Below are positions 14,842-22,247 of a DNA stretch of 22,257 nucleotides, in pieces (the first letter of the stretch is position 1; the number at the start of each line of letters is the position of its first letter). The translations under genes were made by a program, and so were the position numbers. Below the pieces are notes generated by a model. That model ran no database searches. It worked only from the letters and a program-made list of their open reading frames with translations, and was not told where the DNA came from. This DNA is from an uncultured Bacilli bacterium (lineage in GTDB: Bacteria; Bacillota_I; Bacilli_A; RF39; UBA660): assembly GCA_947629125.1 (NCBI GenBank), contig CANRCO010000005.1, positions 1 to 22,257 of the forward strand. The letters are read 5' to 3'.

Positions 14842-14849
14842 AGTAGAAT

Positions 14850-15563
14850 ATGAGTAAAAGAGAGAAAAATTTAGTAGTAGTAGCAGCAATTATGATAGTA
14901 CTTTTATTAGCAGTTGGAGGAACCTATGCCTATTGGACAACAACCCAAGTACAAGACGATGTTAATAAAATCGATACCACTTGTTTAAAAGTACAATTAT
15001 TAAATCAAGAAAGTGCTGATGAATCCGCAAAAACTACGGAAGGTATAACTTTAAATAAAGCATACCCAATAAGTGACGATGCTGGAAAAACAACAACAGG
15101 GTATACTTTTACTATTAAAAATAATTGTGAAACTGATATTAAATATGATATTAATTTAGAAAGTTTAAAAATTGGCGAAAATGAATATACTGCTATAACT
15201 GAAAGTGGAGAAGAAAAAGCTAAGAAAGAAAGTGAAAGTTCATATTTACAAAGCGAATATATTGATACCTATATAACTAAAGATAATGTAAGTGTTTTAA
15301 AAGAACCCGAAATAAAAAAATTAAATGCTTTCACTAATGCAAATAAAAGTTATTTAAATGGTACAACATTTACTAGTTATGAACAAAAAAATTTAATAAA
15401 TAAAGAAACTCTTTCTTCAAAAGGAAGTGTTACGTATACTTTAAGATTATGGGTAGATAAAGATGCTCCAATGACCCAAATGGAAAAACAATATCAAGGA
15501 AAAGTAGTAGTATATAGTTGGTTAGGAAACAGCAATCCTGAAACAATAGAATTAGAAGGTTAG
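14850..15563 (+). CDS. TasA-like fibre subunit, array gene 4
   Basis: The protein has 237 residues. It has the AVGGTYAYWTTTQ signal, cysteines C45 and C93, and YLQSEYIDTYITK in the middle. It is closest to gene 5: both share KIDTTCLKVQLLNQESA, ITLNKAYPISD and NNCETDIKYDINLESLKIG, and long identical DNA stretches near the 5' end. This pair is thus a recent tandem duplication. Ends SWLGNSNPETIELEG. The gap to gene 5 is three bases; its own ribosome site is GGAGAT. Confidence 0.75.
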   Translation: MSKREKNLVVVAAIMIVLLLAVGGTYAYWTTTQVQDDVNKIDTTCLKVQLLNQESADESAKTTEGITLNKAYPISDDAGKTTTGYTFTIKNNCETDIKYDINLESLKIGENEYTAITESGEEKAKKESESSYLQSEYIDTYITKDNVSVLKEPEIKKLNAFTNANKSYLNGTTFTSYEQKNLINKETLSSKGSVTYTLRLWVDKDAPMTQMEKQYQGKVVVYSWLGNSNPETIELEG

Positions 15564-15566
15564 TAT

Positions 15567-16277
15567 ATGAGTAAAAGAGAAAAGAATTTAGTAGTAGTAG
15601 CAGCAATTATGATAGTACTGTTACTTGCAGTTGGAGGTACATATGCCTATTGGACAACAACCCAAGTTCAAAGTGATGTTAATAAAATTGATACAACTTG
15701 TTTAAAGGTACAATTATTAAATCAAGAAAGTGCTGAAGAATCAGCCCAAAAAACTCAAGGTATAACTTTAAATAAAGCTTATCCAATAAGTGATGAAGCA
15801 GGTAAATTAACCAAGGGATATACTTTTACTATTAAAAATAATTGTGAAACTGATATTAAATATGATATTAATTTAGAAAGTCTAAAAATTGGTGATAATG
15901 ATTATAATGTTATAACTGCTACAGATGAAAATGAAATAGCTGAACAAGAACAAACAAGTTACTATTTACAAAGTAAATATATTGATACCTATATAACTAA
16001 AAAAGGTGATGAAACTAGTTCAACTGAAATAAAAAAATTAAATGCTTATACTGATGTTAAAAAGAGTTATTTAAATGGTGAAGGTACAAGTTATGAACAA
16101 AAGAATTTAATTAATAAAGAAACAATTTCCTCAAATGGAAGTGTTACATATACTTTAAGATTATGGGTAGATAAAGATGCCCCAATGACTCAAATGGAGA
16201 AATATTACCAAGGAAAAGTAGTAGTTTATAGTTGGTTAGGAAATAGTAATCCTCATGAAATAGTAGTAGAAGATTAA
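15567..16277 (+). CDS. TasA-like fibre subunit, array gene 5
   Basis: The protein has 236 residues. It is a near-duplicate of gene 4 in its first hundred residues (signal, C45, C93, NNCETDIKYDINLESLKIG) but differs in the middle (VITATDENEIAEQEQTSYY). The C-terminal block is LRLWVDKDAPMTQMEKYYQG. The ribosome site AGAAGG lies at the end of gene 4. The gap to gene 6 contains a strong AAGGAGG. Confidence 0.75.
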   Translation: MSKREKNLVVVAAIMIVLLLAVGGTYAYWTTTQVQSDVNKIDTTCLKVQLLNQESAEESAQKTQGITLNKAYPISDEAGKLTKGYTFTIKNNCETDIKYDINLESLKIGDNDYNVITATDENEIAEQEQTSYYLQSKYIDTYITKKGDETSSTEIKKLNAYTDVKKSYLNGEGTSYEQKNLINKETISSNGSVTYTLRLWVDKDAPMTQMEKYYQGKVVVYSWLGNSNPHEIVVED

Positions 16278-16289
16278 GGAGGAAAATTT

Positions 16290-16994
16290 ATGAGTAAAAG
16301 AGAAAAAAATTTAGTAGCAATTGCAGTATTTATGATAGTGATGGTAATCGCAGTTGGAAGTACATATGCTTTTTGGACAACAACCCAAGTTCAAAGTGAT
16401 AAAAATGAAATAAATACTACATGTTTAAAAGTAAAATTAGAAAATAAAGATAAAGATGAAAAATCTACTACTGGAATAACTTTAGATAAGGCATATCCAA
16501 TCAGTGATGAAGAAGGACTTAGTGATGCAATTCCTAGTTATACATTTACCATAACTAATGAATGTGATATTGAGGTAAATTACGATATTAACTTAGAGAG
16601 TTTAAATATTGCTAATCAAGCTCAATTTACAGCAGCTGGCACTTCAGAAACGACTGAGGAAAAAACAAAACGTGAAAATGATAGTTATTATATTCAACCA
16701 GAATATTTAAATGCAGGAATTGATATGGCAAATAAAAATGTAATTCATACATTAAATTACTATACTTCATATGAAAATAGTTATTTAACAAGTGATGAAG
16801 GTACAAGTTATGATCGACGAGTTTTAGTATCAAAAGATTCTATACAGCCTAATTCTTCTGAGACTCATACATTAAAAATGTGGTTGAAATCAGATGCTCC
16901 AGAAACTCAAATGAGTAAACATTATCAAGGTAAAATAGTAATATATAGCTGGTTAGGAAATAGTAATCCGAAAACTATAGCAGTAGGTGATTAG
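16290..16994 (+). CDS. TasA-like fibre subunit, array gene 6
   Basis: The protein has 234 residues. It has the best ribosome site of the array (AAGGAGG, nine bases upstream) and so may be the most translated. The signal is AVGSTYAFWTTTQ; cysteines are C45 and C92. The middle replaces the YLQSEYI of genes 1-5 with YIQPEYLNAGIDMANKNVIH, shared with genes 7 and 8. The C-terminal block is LKMWLKSDAPETQMSKHYQG. Its first 160 bases are nearly identical to those of gene 7, with three differences found by eye. Confidence 0.75.
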   Translation: MSKREKNLVAIAVFMIVMVIAVGSTYAFWTTTQVQSDKNEINTTCLKVKLENKDKDEKSTTGITLDKAYPISDEEGLSDAIPSYTFTITNECDIEVNYDINLESLNIANQAQFTAAGTSETTEEKTKRENDSYYIQPEYLNAGIDMANKNVIHTLNYYTSYENSYLTSDEGTSYDRRVLVSKDSIQPNSSETHTLKMWLKSDAPETQMSKHYQGKIVIYSWLGNSNPKTIAVGD

Positions 16995-16998
16995 TATA

Positions 16999-17703
16999 AT
17001 GAGTAAAAGAGAAAAAAATTTAGTGGCAATTGCAGTATTTATGATAGTGATGGTAATCGCAGTTGGAAGTACATATGCATTTTGGACAACAACGCAAGTT
17101 CAAAGTGATAAAAATGAAATAAATACTACATGTTTAAAAGTAAAATTAGAAAATAAAGATATAAGTAATCAAGAAACTCATGGAATAACTCTAAATAAAG
17201 CTTATCCAATAAGTGATAAAGAAGGGCTTAGTGAAGCAACTCCAGGTTATACATTTACCATAACTAATGAATGCGATATTGAGGTAAATTACGATATTAA
17301 CTTAGAAAGTTTAAAAATAGCAGACCAAGGAGATTTTACTCCAGCAGGAGCTTCAGAAGATGATGAAACAAGAATTAAACGCGAAACTGAAAGTAAATAT
17401 ATTCAACCAGAATATTTAATTGCTGGTATTGATATGGTTAATAATGAAGTTATTCATACTTTAAAAGATTATACTTCATATACTAAGAGTTATTTAACAA
17501 GTGAACAAGGTACTAGTTATGATAATAGAGTTTTATTATCTAATGAAACTATAGACCCTAAAGAAAAAGTTACTCATACCTTGAAAATGTGGTTAAAATC
17601 AGATGCACCTGAAACTCAAATGAATAAACATTATCAAGGAAAGATAATAATATATAGTTGGTTAGGAGATAGTAATCCAAATCCAATTGTTGTAAAACCA
17701 TAA
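16999..17703 (+). CDS. TasA-like fibre subunit, array gene 7 (last of six-gene operon)
   Basis: The protein has 234 residues from ATG 16999, with TAGGTGAT (16984-16991) upstream; a GTG at 16987 lies within that ribosome site and would add four residues. It has the AVGSTYAFWTTTQ signal, C45, C92, and the YIQPEYL...GIDM middle. Its tail SNPNPIVVKP and the terminator-promoter region after it match gene 1, although its body groups with gene 6. That points to a mosaic gene made by recombination. Confidence 0.75.
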   Translation: MSKREKNLVAIAVFMIVMVIAVGSTYAFWTTTQVQSDKNEINTTCLKVKLENKDISNQETHGITLNKAYPISDKEGLSEATPGYTFTITNECDIEVNYDINLESLKIADQGDFTPAGASEDDETRIKRETESKYIQPEYLIAGIDMVNNEVIHTLKDYTSYTKSYLTSEQGTSYDNRVLLSNETIDPKEKVTHTLKMWLKSDAPETQMNKHYQGKIIIYSWLGDSNPNPIVVKP

Positions 17704-17726
17704 TACTGCATTTTGCAGTATTTTTT
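17702..17726 (+). terminator. Terminator of the six-gene operon
   Basis: AATACTGCA (17702-17710) pairs with TGCAGTATT (17714-17722), a three-base loop, then Ts. It overlaps the stop codon and is homologous to the terminator at 13294. Confidence 0.9.
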
Positions 17727-17746
17727 GTGTCAATTTTTGTCAAAAT

Positions 17747-17788
17747 AAGCAATTTTCAATTGCTTATAATATATATATATTATAAAAT
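17747..17788 (+). promoter_or_regulatory. Promoter of array gene 8 with inverted repeat over the -35
   Basis: AAGCAATT (17747-17754) and AATTGCTT (17758-17765) form an inverted repeat covering the -35 TTGCTT (17760-17765). A 17-base spacer leads to TAAAAT (17783-17788). Compared with 13338-13378 both arms gained one matching base pair, so the symmetry is kept although the sequence differs. Confidence 0.6.
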
Positions 17789-17823
17789 AATCTTATAAAA
17801 TAATATAATAAGAAGGAGAAAAA

Positions 17824-18525
17824 ATGAGTAAAAGAGAGAAAAATTTAGTGGCTATAGCAGTATTTATGATTGTACTATTATTAGCAGTTGGAGGAACATA
17901 TGCATATTGGACGACAACCCAAGTTCAAACGGATAAAAATGAAATTAATACAACTTGTTTAAGAGTTAAATTGGAAAATAAAGATAAAGGTGGTCAAGGG
18001 ACAAATGGAATAACTTTAGATAAAGCATATCCAATTAGTGATGAGGAAGGACTTAGTGAAACAACTCCGGGCTATACATTTACAATAACTAATGAATGTG
18101 ATGTAGAAGTAAATTATGATATTAATTTAGAAAGTTTAAATATTAGTGGTCAAAGTACCTTTACTGCAGCAGGTGAATCAGAAGATGCTGAAGCTAAAAA
18201 TACTAGAGAAAGTAGTAGTTATTATATTCAACCAGAGTATTTAAATGTTGGTATAGATATGGCTAATAAGGATGTAATTCATACTTTAAATAATTATACT
18301 CCATATGAAGAAAGTTATTTAAAAAATGGTGAAGGGACTAGTTATGATAGAAGAGTTTTAACTTCTAGCCAAAAATTAGAGCCTAGAGGTACAGCAACTC
18401 ATACATTAAAAATGTGGTTAAAATCAGATGCTCCAACAACTCAAATGGAAAAACATTATCAAGGTAAAATCGTAATCTATAGTTGGCTAGGCAACAGTAA
18501 TCCTAATGTAATTAAAGTTGATTAA
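17824..18525 (+). CDS. TasA-like fibre subunit, array gene 8 (own transcription unit)
   Basis: The protein has 233 residues. It has AAGAAGGAG eight bases before ATG. It is a mosaic: MSKREKNLVAIAVFMIV as in genes 6 and 7, then LLLAVGGTYAYWTTTQ as in genes 1, 2, 4 and 5, then the KLENKDK, YIQPEYL and GIDMANK body of genes 6 and 7. Cysteines are C45 and C92. The C-terminal block is MWLKSDAPTTQMEKHYQGKI and the tail is SNPNVIKVD. It has its own promoter and terminator. Confidence 0.75.
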   Translation: MSKREKNLVAIAVFMIVLLLAVGGTYAYWTTTQVQTDKNEINTTCLRVKLENKDKGGQGTNGITLDKAYPISDEEGLSETTPGYTFTITNECDVEVNYDINLESLNISGQSTFTAAGESEDAEAKNTRESSSYYIQPEYLNVGIDMANKDVIHTLNNYTPYEESYLKNGEGTSYDRRVLTSSQKLEPRGTATHTLKMWLKSDAPTTQMEKHYQGKIVIYSWLGNSNPNVIKVD

Positions 18526-18534
18526 AAAATAAAG

Positions 18535-18563
18535 AATCTACAGTTATATGTGTAGATTTTTTT
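18535..18563 (+). terminator. Terminator after array gene 8, possibly bidirectional
   Basis: AATCTACA (18535-18542) pairs with TGTAGATT (18551-18558), then a run of Ts reaching the asnB stop. A-rich sequence on the left would give a T-tail for asnB on the reverse strand. Confidence 0.85.
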
Positions 18564-20370
18564 ATATCTTAATTTTAATATGATAATTTTCAATCCATAA
18601 ATCAAATTGATATAGATAAGCAATTAATTGGGGTTTTGTCATTAATTGTCCAAACCATGGTAAAGCATCGTCCGTTTTACTATCCAATAATTCTTTAATT
18701 TTTTCTATATCAAATATTTTGGCTAAATTACTATTTTTATTTTTTAAACGTTTAGTAAGTAATTTACTAACTTCTTCTTTGAAATATGGATGATGAGTTT
18801 TAGGATAAGGATTTTTCTTTCTTTCAATAATTTCTTTTGGTAATTCTTTTTTGAAAGCTTCACGTAACAAAAATTTTTCTATATTACGATGATATTTATA
18901 ATTAAATGGTAAATTCCATAAATATTCTATCAATTTGGTATCTGCAAAAGGTACTCGTGCCTCTAAAGTTGCAGCCATAGTCATTCGATCTTTACGATCT
19001 AATAAAGTTGTCATAAAATGGGTCATATTAATATAAAATAATTTTTTGAATTTATCTTTGCGGTCGGAATGTGATAATTCCTTAATTGTTTTTTTGTATT
19101 CTTTACGAACAATTTTTTTAAGTTTTAATTTTTTTTTAAGTTTTTTATTCAATAAACTTTGGCGATAATCGAGATTGTTAATCCAAGGAAAGTAATCTTT
19201 ATTATTTAGTTCTTGGCGATAAAACCAAGGATAACCACCGAAAACTTCATCGGCACATTCTCCTGATAAAATAACTTTATAATCTTTACTTATTTCTTTA
19301 CTAAACCAAAGTAATGATGCTTCAATATCAGTCATTCCCGGATAATCTCGGGCATACAAAGCATCTTTTAAAAACTTAACAACATCTTTTTGAGTAATTA
19401 CTTTATATTGATGATTTGTATTAAAATTCTCAGCCATAATATCAATATATTTCTTATCTAAATCAACTGTAAAATTATTTTTATGAAAATATTTACTATT
19501 TTCTTCGTAGTCAATTGAATAGGTAGTTAGTTGTTTATGTTGATTTTTAGCTACAACTGCTGTAATAATACTCGAATCTAATCCTCCACTTAAAAGAGTA
19601 GCTATTGGAGTATCAGATACTGTTTGTCTTATAATGGCATCAGTAAGCAAATCATGAATTTTGTGTTTAGCTTCAATAAATGAATCATTACATTCCTTGG
19701 TAACTACATTCCAATATCTTTTTATTTTAACTTTTTTATTTTTATAAATTAAATAATGTCCAGCTCTTAATTCTTTAATTCCTTTAAAAATACCACTACC
19801 TAATTTTTTACTAGGACCTAAAGCTAATATTTCACCTAAAGCCTTTTTATCTAAAATGGGCTCGATAATTTTACTGGCTAAAATCGAACGTAACATACTA
19901 GCATAAATAAAATCATTCTTTTTCTTTAAATAATATAAAGGTTTAATACCAACTCGGTCTCTAGCTAAAAAAAGTGAATTATCTTTTTTATTATATATAG
20001 CAAAAGCAAAGATACCTTCAATTTTATCTAAAACTTTTTCTTTATAGCAATGATAACCTTTTAAAATAACTTCAGTATCACAAGTAGTATTAAAATTATA
20101 ACCATTAGCTAATAATTCATCTCTTAAAGTAGCTGTGTTATAAATTTCACCGTTATAAGTTATGATATAATCATCAAATTCCATTGGTTGTAAACCATTT
20201 TCTAAGTCAATTATGGCAAGTCGATTATGACCTAGTAAAGCATGCTCGCTCATATAAATTCCATGACTATCTTTGCCTCGACATTCCATTAATTTTAGCA
20301 TCTTTTGAAATGTTTTTTGCTTGTTTAATAAATCAAATTGTGGATTTAACCAACCTAAAATTGCACACAT
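18562..20370 (-). CDS. asnB: Asparagine synthase (glutamine-hydrolysing)
   Basis: The protein has 602 residues from ATG 20370. This start makes Cys the second residue (MCAILGW), needed as the N-terminal nucleophile of the class II glutamine amidotransferase domain once Met is removed, and it has AGGTGATT upstream; a start three codons earlier would lose this. RGKDSHG, HNRLAIIDL, QPM and YNGEIYN mark the amidotransferase half. SGGLDSS (about 261-267) is the ATP-binding PP-loop of the synthetase half, and LSGECADEVFGGYPWF follows about 120 residues later. It makes asparagine from aspartate, glutamine and ATP in the cytoplasm. It is divergent from dpaAB with about 90 bases between, so a sporulation link (as for AsnO of Bacillus subtilis) is possible. 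Some relatives modify peptidoglycan instead, so the substrate is not certain. Confidence 0.92.
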   Translation of the reverse strand: MCAILGWLNPQFDLLNKQKTFQKMLKLMECRGKDSHGIYMSEHALLGHNRLAIIDLENGLQPMEFDDYIITYNGEIYNTATLRDELLANGYNFNTTCDTEVILKGYHCYKEKVLDKIEGIFAFAIYNKKDNSLFLARDRVGIKPLYYLKKKNDFIYASMLRSILASKIIEPILDKKALGEILALGPSKKLGSGIFKGIKELRAGHYLIYKNKKVKIKRYWNVVTKECNDSFIEAKHKIHDLLTDAIIRQTVSDTPIATLLSGGLDSSIITAVVAKNQHKQLTTYSIDYEENSKYFHKNNFTVDLDKKYIDIMAENFNTNHQYKVITQKDVVKFLKDALYARDYPGMTDIEASLLWFSKEISKDYKVILSGECADEVFGGYPWFYRQELNNKDYFPWINNLDYRQSLLNKKLKKKLKLKKIVRKEYKKTIKELSHSDRKDKFKKLFYINMTHFMTTLLDRKDRMTMAATLEARVPFADTKLIEYLWNLPFNYKYHRNIEKFLLREAFKKELPKEIIERKKNPYPKTHHPYFKEEVSKLLTKRLKNKNSNLAKIFDIEKIKELLDSKTDDALPWFGQLMTKPQLIAYLYQFDLWIENYHIKIKI

Positions 20371-20386
20371 TATAATCACCTAATAA

Positions 20387-20395
20387 TATCTTATG
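20387..20395 (-). promoter_or_regulatory. Possible sporulation-type -10 for asnB
   Basis: On the reverse strand CATAAGATA fits CATAnnnTA. No convincing -35 is seen, and chance matches are common in AT-rich DNA. Confidence 0.2.
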
Positions 20396-20414
20396 TTTTA
20401 AAAAATATTTAGGG

Positions 20415-20442
20415 AACAAAAAACTAAGTTATGTATATGATA
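20415..20442 (+). promoter_or_regulatory. Possible mother-cell sigma promoter of dpaAB
   Basis: AACA (20415-20418), 15 bases, then TATATGATA (20434-20442), one mismatch to CATAnnnTA. The geometry is the same as upstream of the CotD-like gene at 5734-5761. In Bacillus the dpaAB (spoVF) operon is sigma-K dependent. Confidence 0.4.
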
Positions 20443-20461
20443 TAGTGAATGGAGGATAATA

Positions 20462-21298
20462 ATGGAAATATTATTTTTAGGTGGAGATAAACGATATTTA
20501 GTGATGATGGATCGTTTAATAAAAAAAGGCTATAATGTAGATGCTGTAGGATTTACTTCAGCTAAAGACATTAATAAGAAAGTTAACCATCTAACGTTAA
20601 AACAATTAAATATTGGTGATTATAATATTATAGTTTTACCAATTAGTGGAATAAATTTACAAAATCAAATAAAAACTATGGATGGTATTATGTATATTAA
20701 CCCTAATGAATTTTATAATTGTAAAGATAATTGTAAAATTTATACCGGTTTGAATAATTTGAGTCATTTACCAATTAGAAAGAAAAATATTCAATCTTTT
20801 TTAGCTGATCCAGCAGTTAATAAAGAAAATAATATTATTACTGTTAAGGGAATAATAGATTATATTAAAAATCAGGATTTAACTAAAGTTTGTATTTTAG
20901 GCTATGGTAATATTGGTAAAATGCTTTATGATTATTTTCGTTTAAACGATATTAATGTTAAGGTTGGAGTAATTTTAGATGAAGACTACTTAACTTTAAA
21001 AGATAAAAGTTTTTTTACAGATAACAATGAAGCTATGCAAAATGTCTTTAATAGTAGTACTTTAATAATTAATACTGTACCTAAAAATATAATTACTGAA
21101 GAATTATTAGATAAAACAAATGCTCACATATTAGATATTGCTTCTAAACCATTTGGAGTTAACCAAGCAGTTTTAGCAGATTTTAAACATTATAATTATT
21201 ATTTATATTCTGGAATTCCTAGTGTTTATGCTCCATTACAAGCTGGAAAAATACTTTCTAAGAAATTAGAGGAAGAAATAAAAGGGGGAAAAAGATGA
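20462..21298 (+). CDS. dpaA: Dipicolinate synthase subunit A
   Basis: The protein has 278 residues, slightly shorter than the Bacillus subtilis protein (about 297). It opens with FLGGDKRY, typical of DpaA, and has a second Rossmann motif VCILGYGNIGKML (about 143-155) for NAD(P). The C-terminal part has HILDIASKPFGV and PSVYAPLQAGKIL, as in the family. With DpaB it turns dihydroxy-tetrahydrodipicolinate into dipicolinic acid in the mother cell, which is loaded into the spore core for heat resistance. ATG 20462 has GGAGG nine bases upstream. It overlaps dpaB by ATGA, so translation is coupled, and ends in TGA, confirming the standard code. Confidence 0.95.
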   Translation: MEILFLGGDKRYLVMMDRLIKKGYNVDAVGFTSAKDINKKVNHLTLKQLNIGDYNIIVLPISGINLQNQIKTMDGIMYINPNEFYNCKDNCKIYTGLNNLSHLPIRKKNIQSFLADPAVNKENNIITVKGIIDYIKNQDLTKVCILGYGNIGKMLYDYFRLNDINVKVGVILDEDYLTLKDKSFFTDNNEAMQNVFNSSTLIINTVPKNIITEELLDKTNAHILDIASKPFGVNQAVLADFKHYNYYLYSGIPSVYAPLQAGKILSKKLEEEIKGGKR

Positions 21299-21897
21299 AA
21301 ATAGGATTTTGTATAACCTCATCTTTTTGCACATTTGATAAAGTATTAACGGAATTACAAAATTTAAAAGAACAAGGATATGATATTTATCCAGTAGTTT
21401 CACCAAATATTGTAAAATACGATACAAGATTTGGTAAAGCTCAAGATTTTATCAATAAAGTTGAAGAAATAACTGGTAAACAAGTAGTAAGTGATATTGT
21501 TAAAGCTGAAGAATTTGGTCCTAAAAATCCCATGGATTTAACAGTGGTTTTACCAGCTACTGGTGATTTTATCGCTAAGTTGGCACATGGTATAACTGAT
21601 AATCCAGTGAATTTAGCAGTAAAAGCGACAATTCGTAATCAAAGTCCCATTGTTTTAGCTGTTTCAACAAATGATGGCTTAGGATTAAATGGTGTAAATA
21701 TTATGCAATTATTAAATGAAAAAGGTATTTATTTTGTCCCATTTGGTCAAGATAATTATGAGAAAAAACCAAATTCTTTAATTGCTCATTATGATTTATT
21801 AATTCCAACTATTGAGCAAGCTTTAATTAATAAACAAATTCAACCAGTTCTAAAAGAATATGAAAATAGTAAAAAGAGAGTTTTAAAACAAAAATAA
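21295..21897 (+). CDS. dpaB: Dipicolinate synthase subunit B (flavoprotein)
   Basis: The protein has 200 residues, the usual length. It belongs to the flavoprotein (HFCD-type) fold: ITSSFCTFDKVL at the N-terminus, PMDLTVVLPATGDFIAKLA (about 82-100) including the ATG-x-x-IAKLA cofactor-binding stretch, then TNDGLGLN and GIYFVPFGQDN near the C-terminus, as in SpoVFB. GGGGG(A)3 before ATG inside the end of dpaA supplies the ribosome site. It works as the partner of DpaA. A strong terminator follows the stop. Confidence 0.95.
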   Translation: MKIGFCITSSFCTFDKVLTELQNLKEQGYDIYPVVSPNIVKYDTRFGKAQDFINKVEEITGKQVVSDIVKAEEFGPKNPMDLTVVLPATGDFIAKLAHGITDNPVNLAVKATIRNQSPIVLAVSTNDGLGLNGVNIMQLLNEKGIYFVPFGQDNYEKKPNSLIAHYDLLIPTIEQALINKQIQPVLKEYENSKKRVLKQK

Positions 21898-21903
21898 TTT
21901 ATT

Positions 21904-21934
21904 AACTATTCATTTATTTTTGAATAGTTTTTTT
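21904..21934 (+). terminator. Terminator of dpaAB
   Basis: AACTATTCA (21904-21912) pairs with TGAATAGTT (21921-21929), followed by Ts. Confidence 0.9.
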
Positions 21935-21952
21935 ATATAATTGAATTTACTA

Positions 21953-21981
21953 TTGATAAAAAAATAAAAATAACATATAAT
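21953..21981 (+). promoter_or_regulatory. Promoter of the antitoxin RNA
   Basis: TTGATA (21953-21958), a 17-base spacer and TATAAT (21976-21981). The start would be near 21988. Confidence 0.65.
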
Positions 21982-21987
21982 AAAAAT

Positions 21988-22056
21988 GTAGAAACAACTG
22001 AGTCTTAGCTCAGGTGACTACACTGCTACCACCTAAACTAAATTAGGTGGTTTTGT
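21988..22056 (+). ncRNA. Fst-like type I antitoxin RNA (RNA II-like)
   Basis: About 70 bases, convergent with the toxin mRNA. A first hairpin is CTGAG/CTCAG (21999-22013). The second is the terminator at 22028-22051. Its 5' arm and loop hold TACCACCT (22027-22034), complementary to the toxin ribosome site, and CACCTAAACT (22030-22039), complementary to the toxin 5' leader at 22189-22198. The + strand copies are thus direct repeats, as DRa and DRb are in the pAD1 par locus. The RNA should pair with the toxin mRNA in two places and block its translation. Confidence 0.7.
22028..22055. terminator. Shared terminator of antitoxin RNA and toxin mRNA
   Basis: ACCACCTAA (22028-22036) pairs with TTAGGTGGT (22043-22051), a six-base loop, with TTTTG after it. 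On the reverse strand the same stem follows the toxin stop, so toxin mRNA and antitoxin share complementary ends. Confidence 0.8.
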
Positions 22057-22057
22057 C

Positions 22058-22141
22058 TTATTTTATTTTTAATAATTTAAAAATTATTTTAATTAAACAT
22101 AAGATAATAACTAATAGGAAAAATATAATAATACTTTCCAT
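22058..22141 (-). CDS. Fst-like type I toxin, 27-residue membrane peptide
   Basis: ATG at 22141-22139 with GAGGTGG (22153-22147) five bases before it. The peptide is one hydrophobic helix (SIIIFFLLVIILCLIKIIF) with a Lys-rich end (KLLKIK) and an acidic residue at position 2. That is the shape of membrane-acting type I toxins, though the residues do not closely match Fst itself. A longer frame upstream to 22240 is rejected because it has no ribosome site and would lie in the leader RNA. The leader (about 22213-22142) can fold by TAGAGT pairing with ACTCTA (22159-22164 and 22215-22220 on the + strand), which may delay translation as in RNA I of par systems. The convergent RNA at 21988-22056 is the antitoxin. 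Confidence 0.7.
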   Translation of the reverse strand: MESIIIFFLLVIILCLIKIIFKLLKIK

Positions 22142-22144
22142 ATT

Positions 22145-22198
22145 TACCACCTCACTTATAGAGTAAACCCCCTGAAGATATTGGCAGTCACCTAAACT
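22145..22198. repeat. Direct repeats DRb and DRa in the toxin leader
   Basis: TACCACCT at 22145-22152 repeats 22027-22034, and CACCTAAACT at 22189-22198 repeats 22030-22039. The first covers the toxin ribosome site, the second lies near the 5' end of the toxin mRNA. Confidence 0.75.
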
Positions 22199-22219
22199 TA
22201 AGATGTTTCTAAGGACTCT

Positions 22220-22247
22220 ATTATAAGTATAGAAAAACAAAAGTAAA
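22220..22247 (-). promoter_or_regulatory. Promoter of the toxin mRNA
   Basis: On the reverse strand TTTACT (22247-22242), a 16-base spacer and TATAAT (22225-22220). The start would be near 22213. Confidence 0.55.

Noticed and set aside
16627..16833. Reverse open frame of 68 codons inside array gene 6
   Set aside because: Antisense shadow of a clear coding gene, no ribosome site or family resemblance.
17570..17752. Reverse open frame of 60 codons at the end of array gene 7
   Set aside because: Antisense to a conserved C-terminal block and a terminator; shadow frame.
20184..20375. Forward open frame over the 5' part of asnB
   Set aside because: Antisense to the catalytic Cys and amidotransferase motifs of asnB; shadow frame.
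22142..22240. N-terminal extension of the small toxin to 60 residues
   Set aside because: The upstream start has no ribosome site and the region is better explained as the structured leader of the toxin mRNA, with GAGGTGG before the internal ATG.
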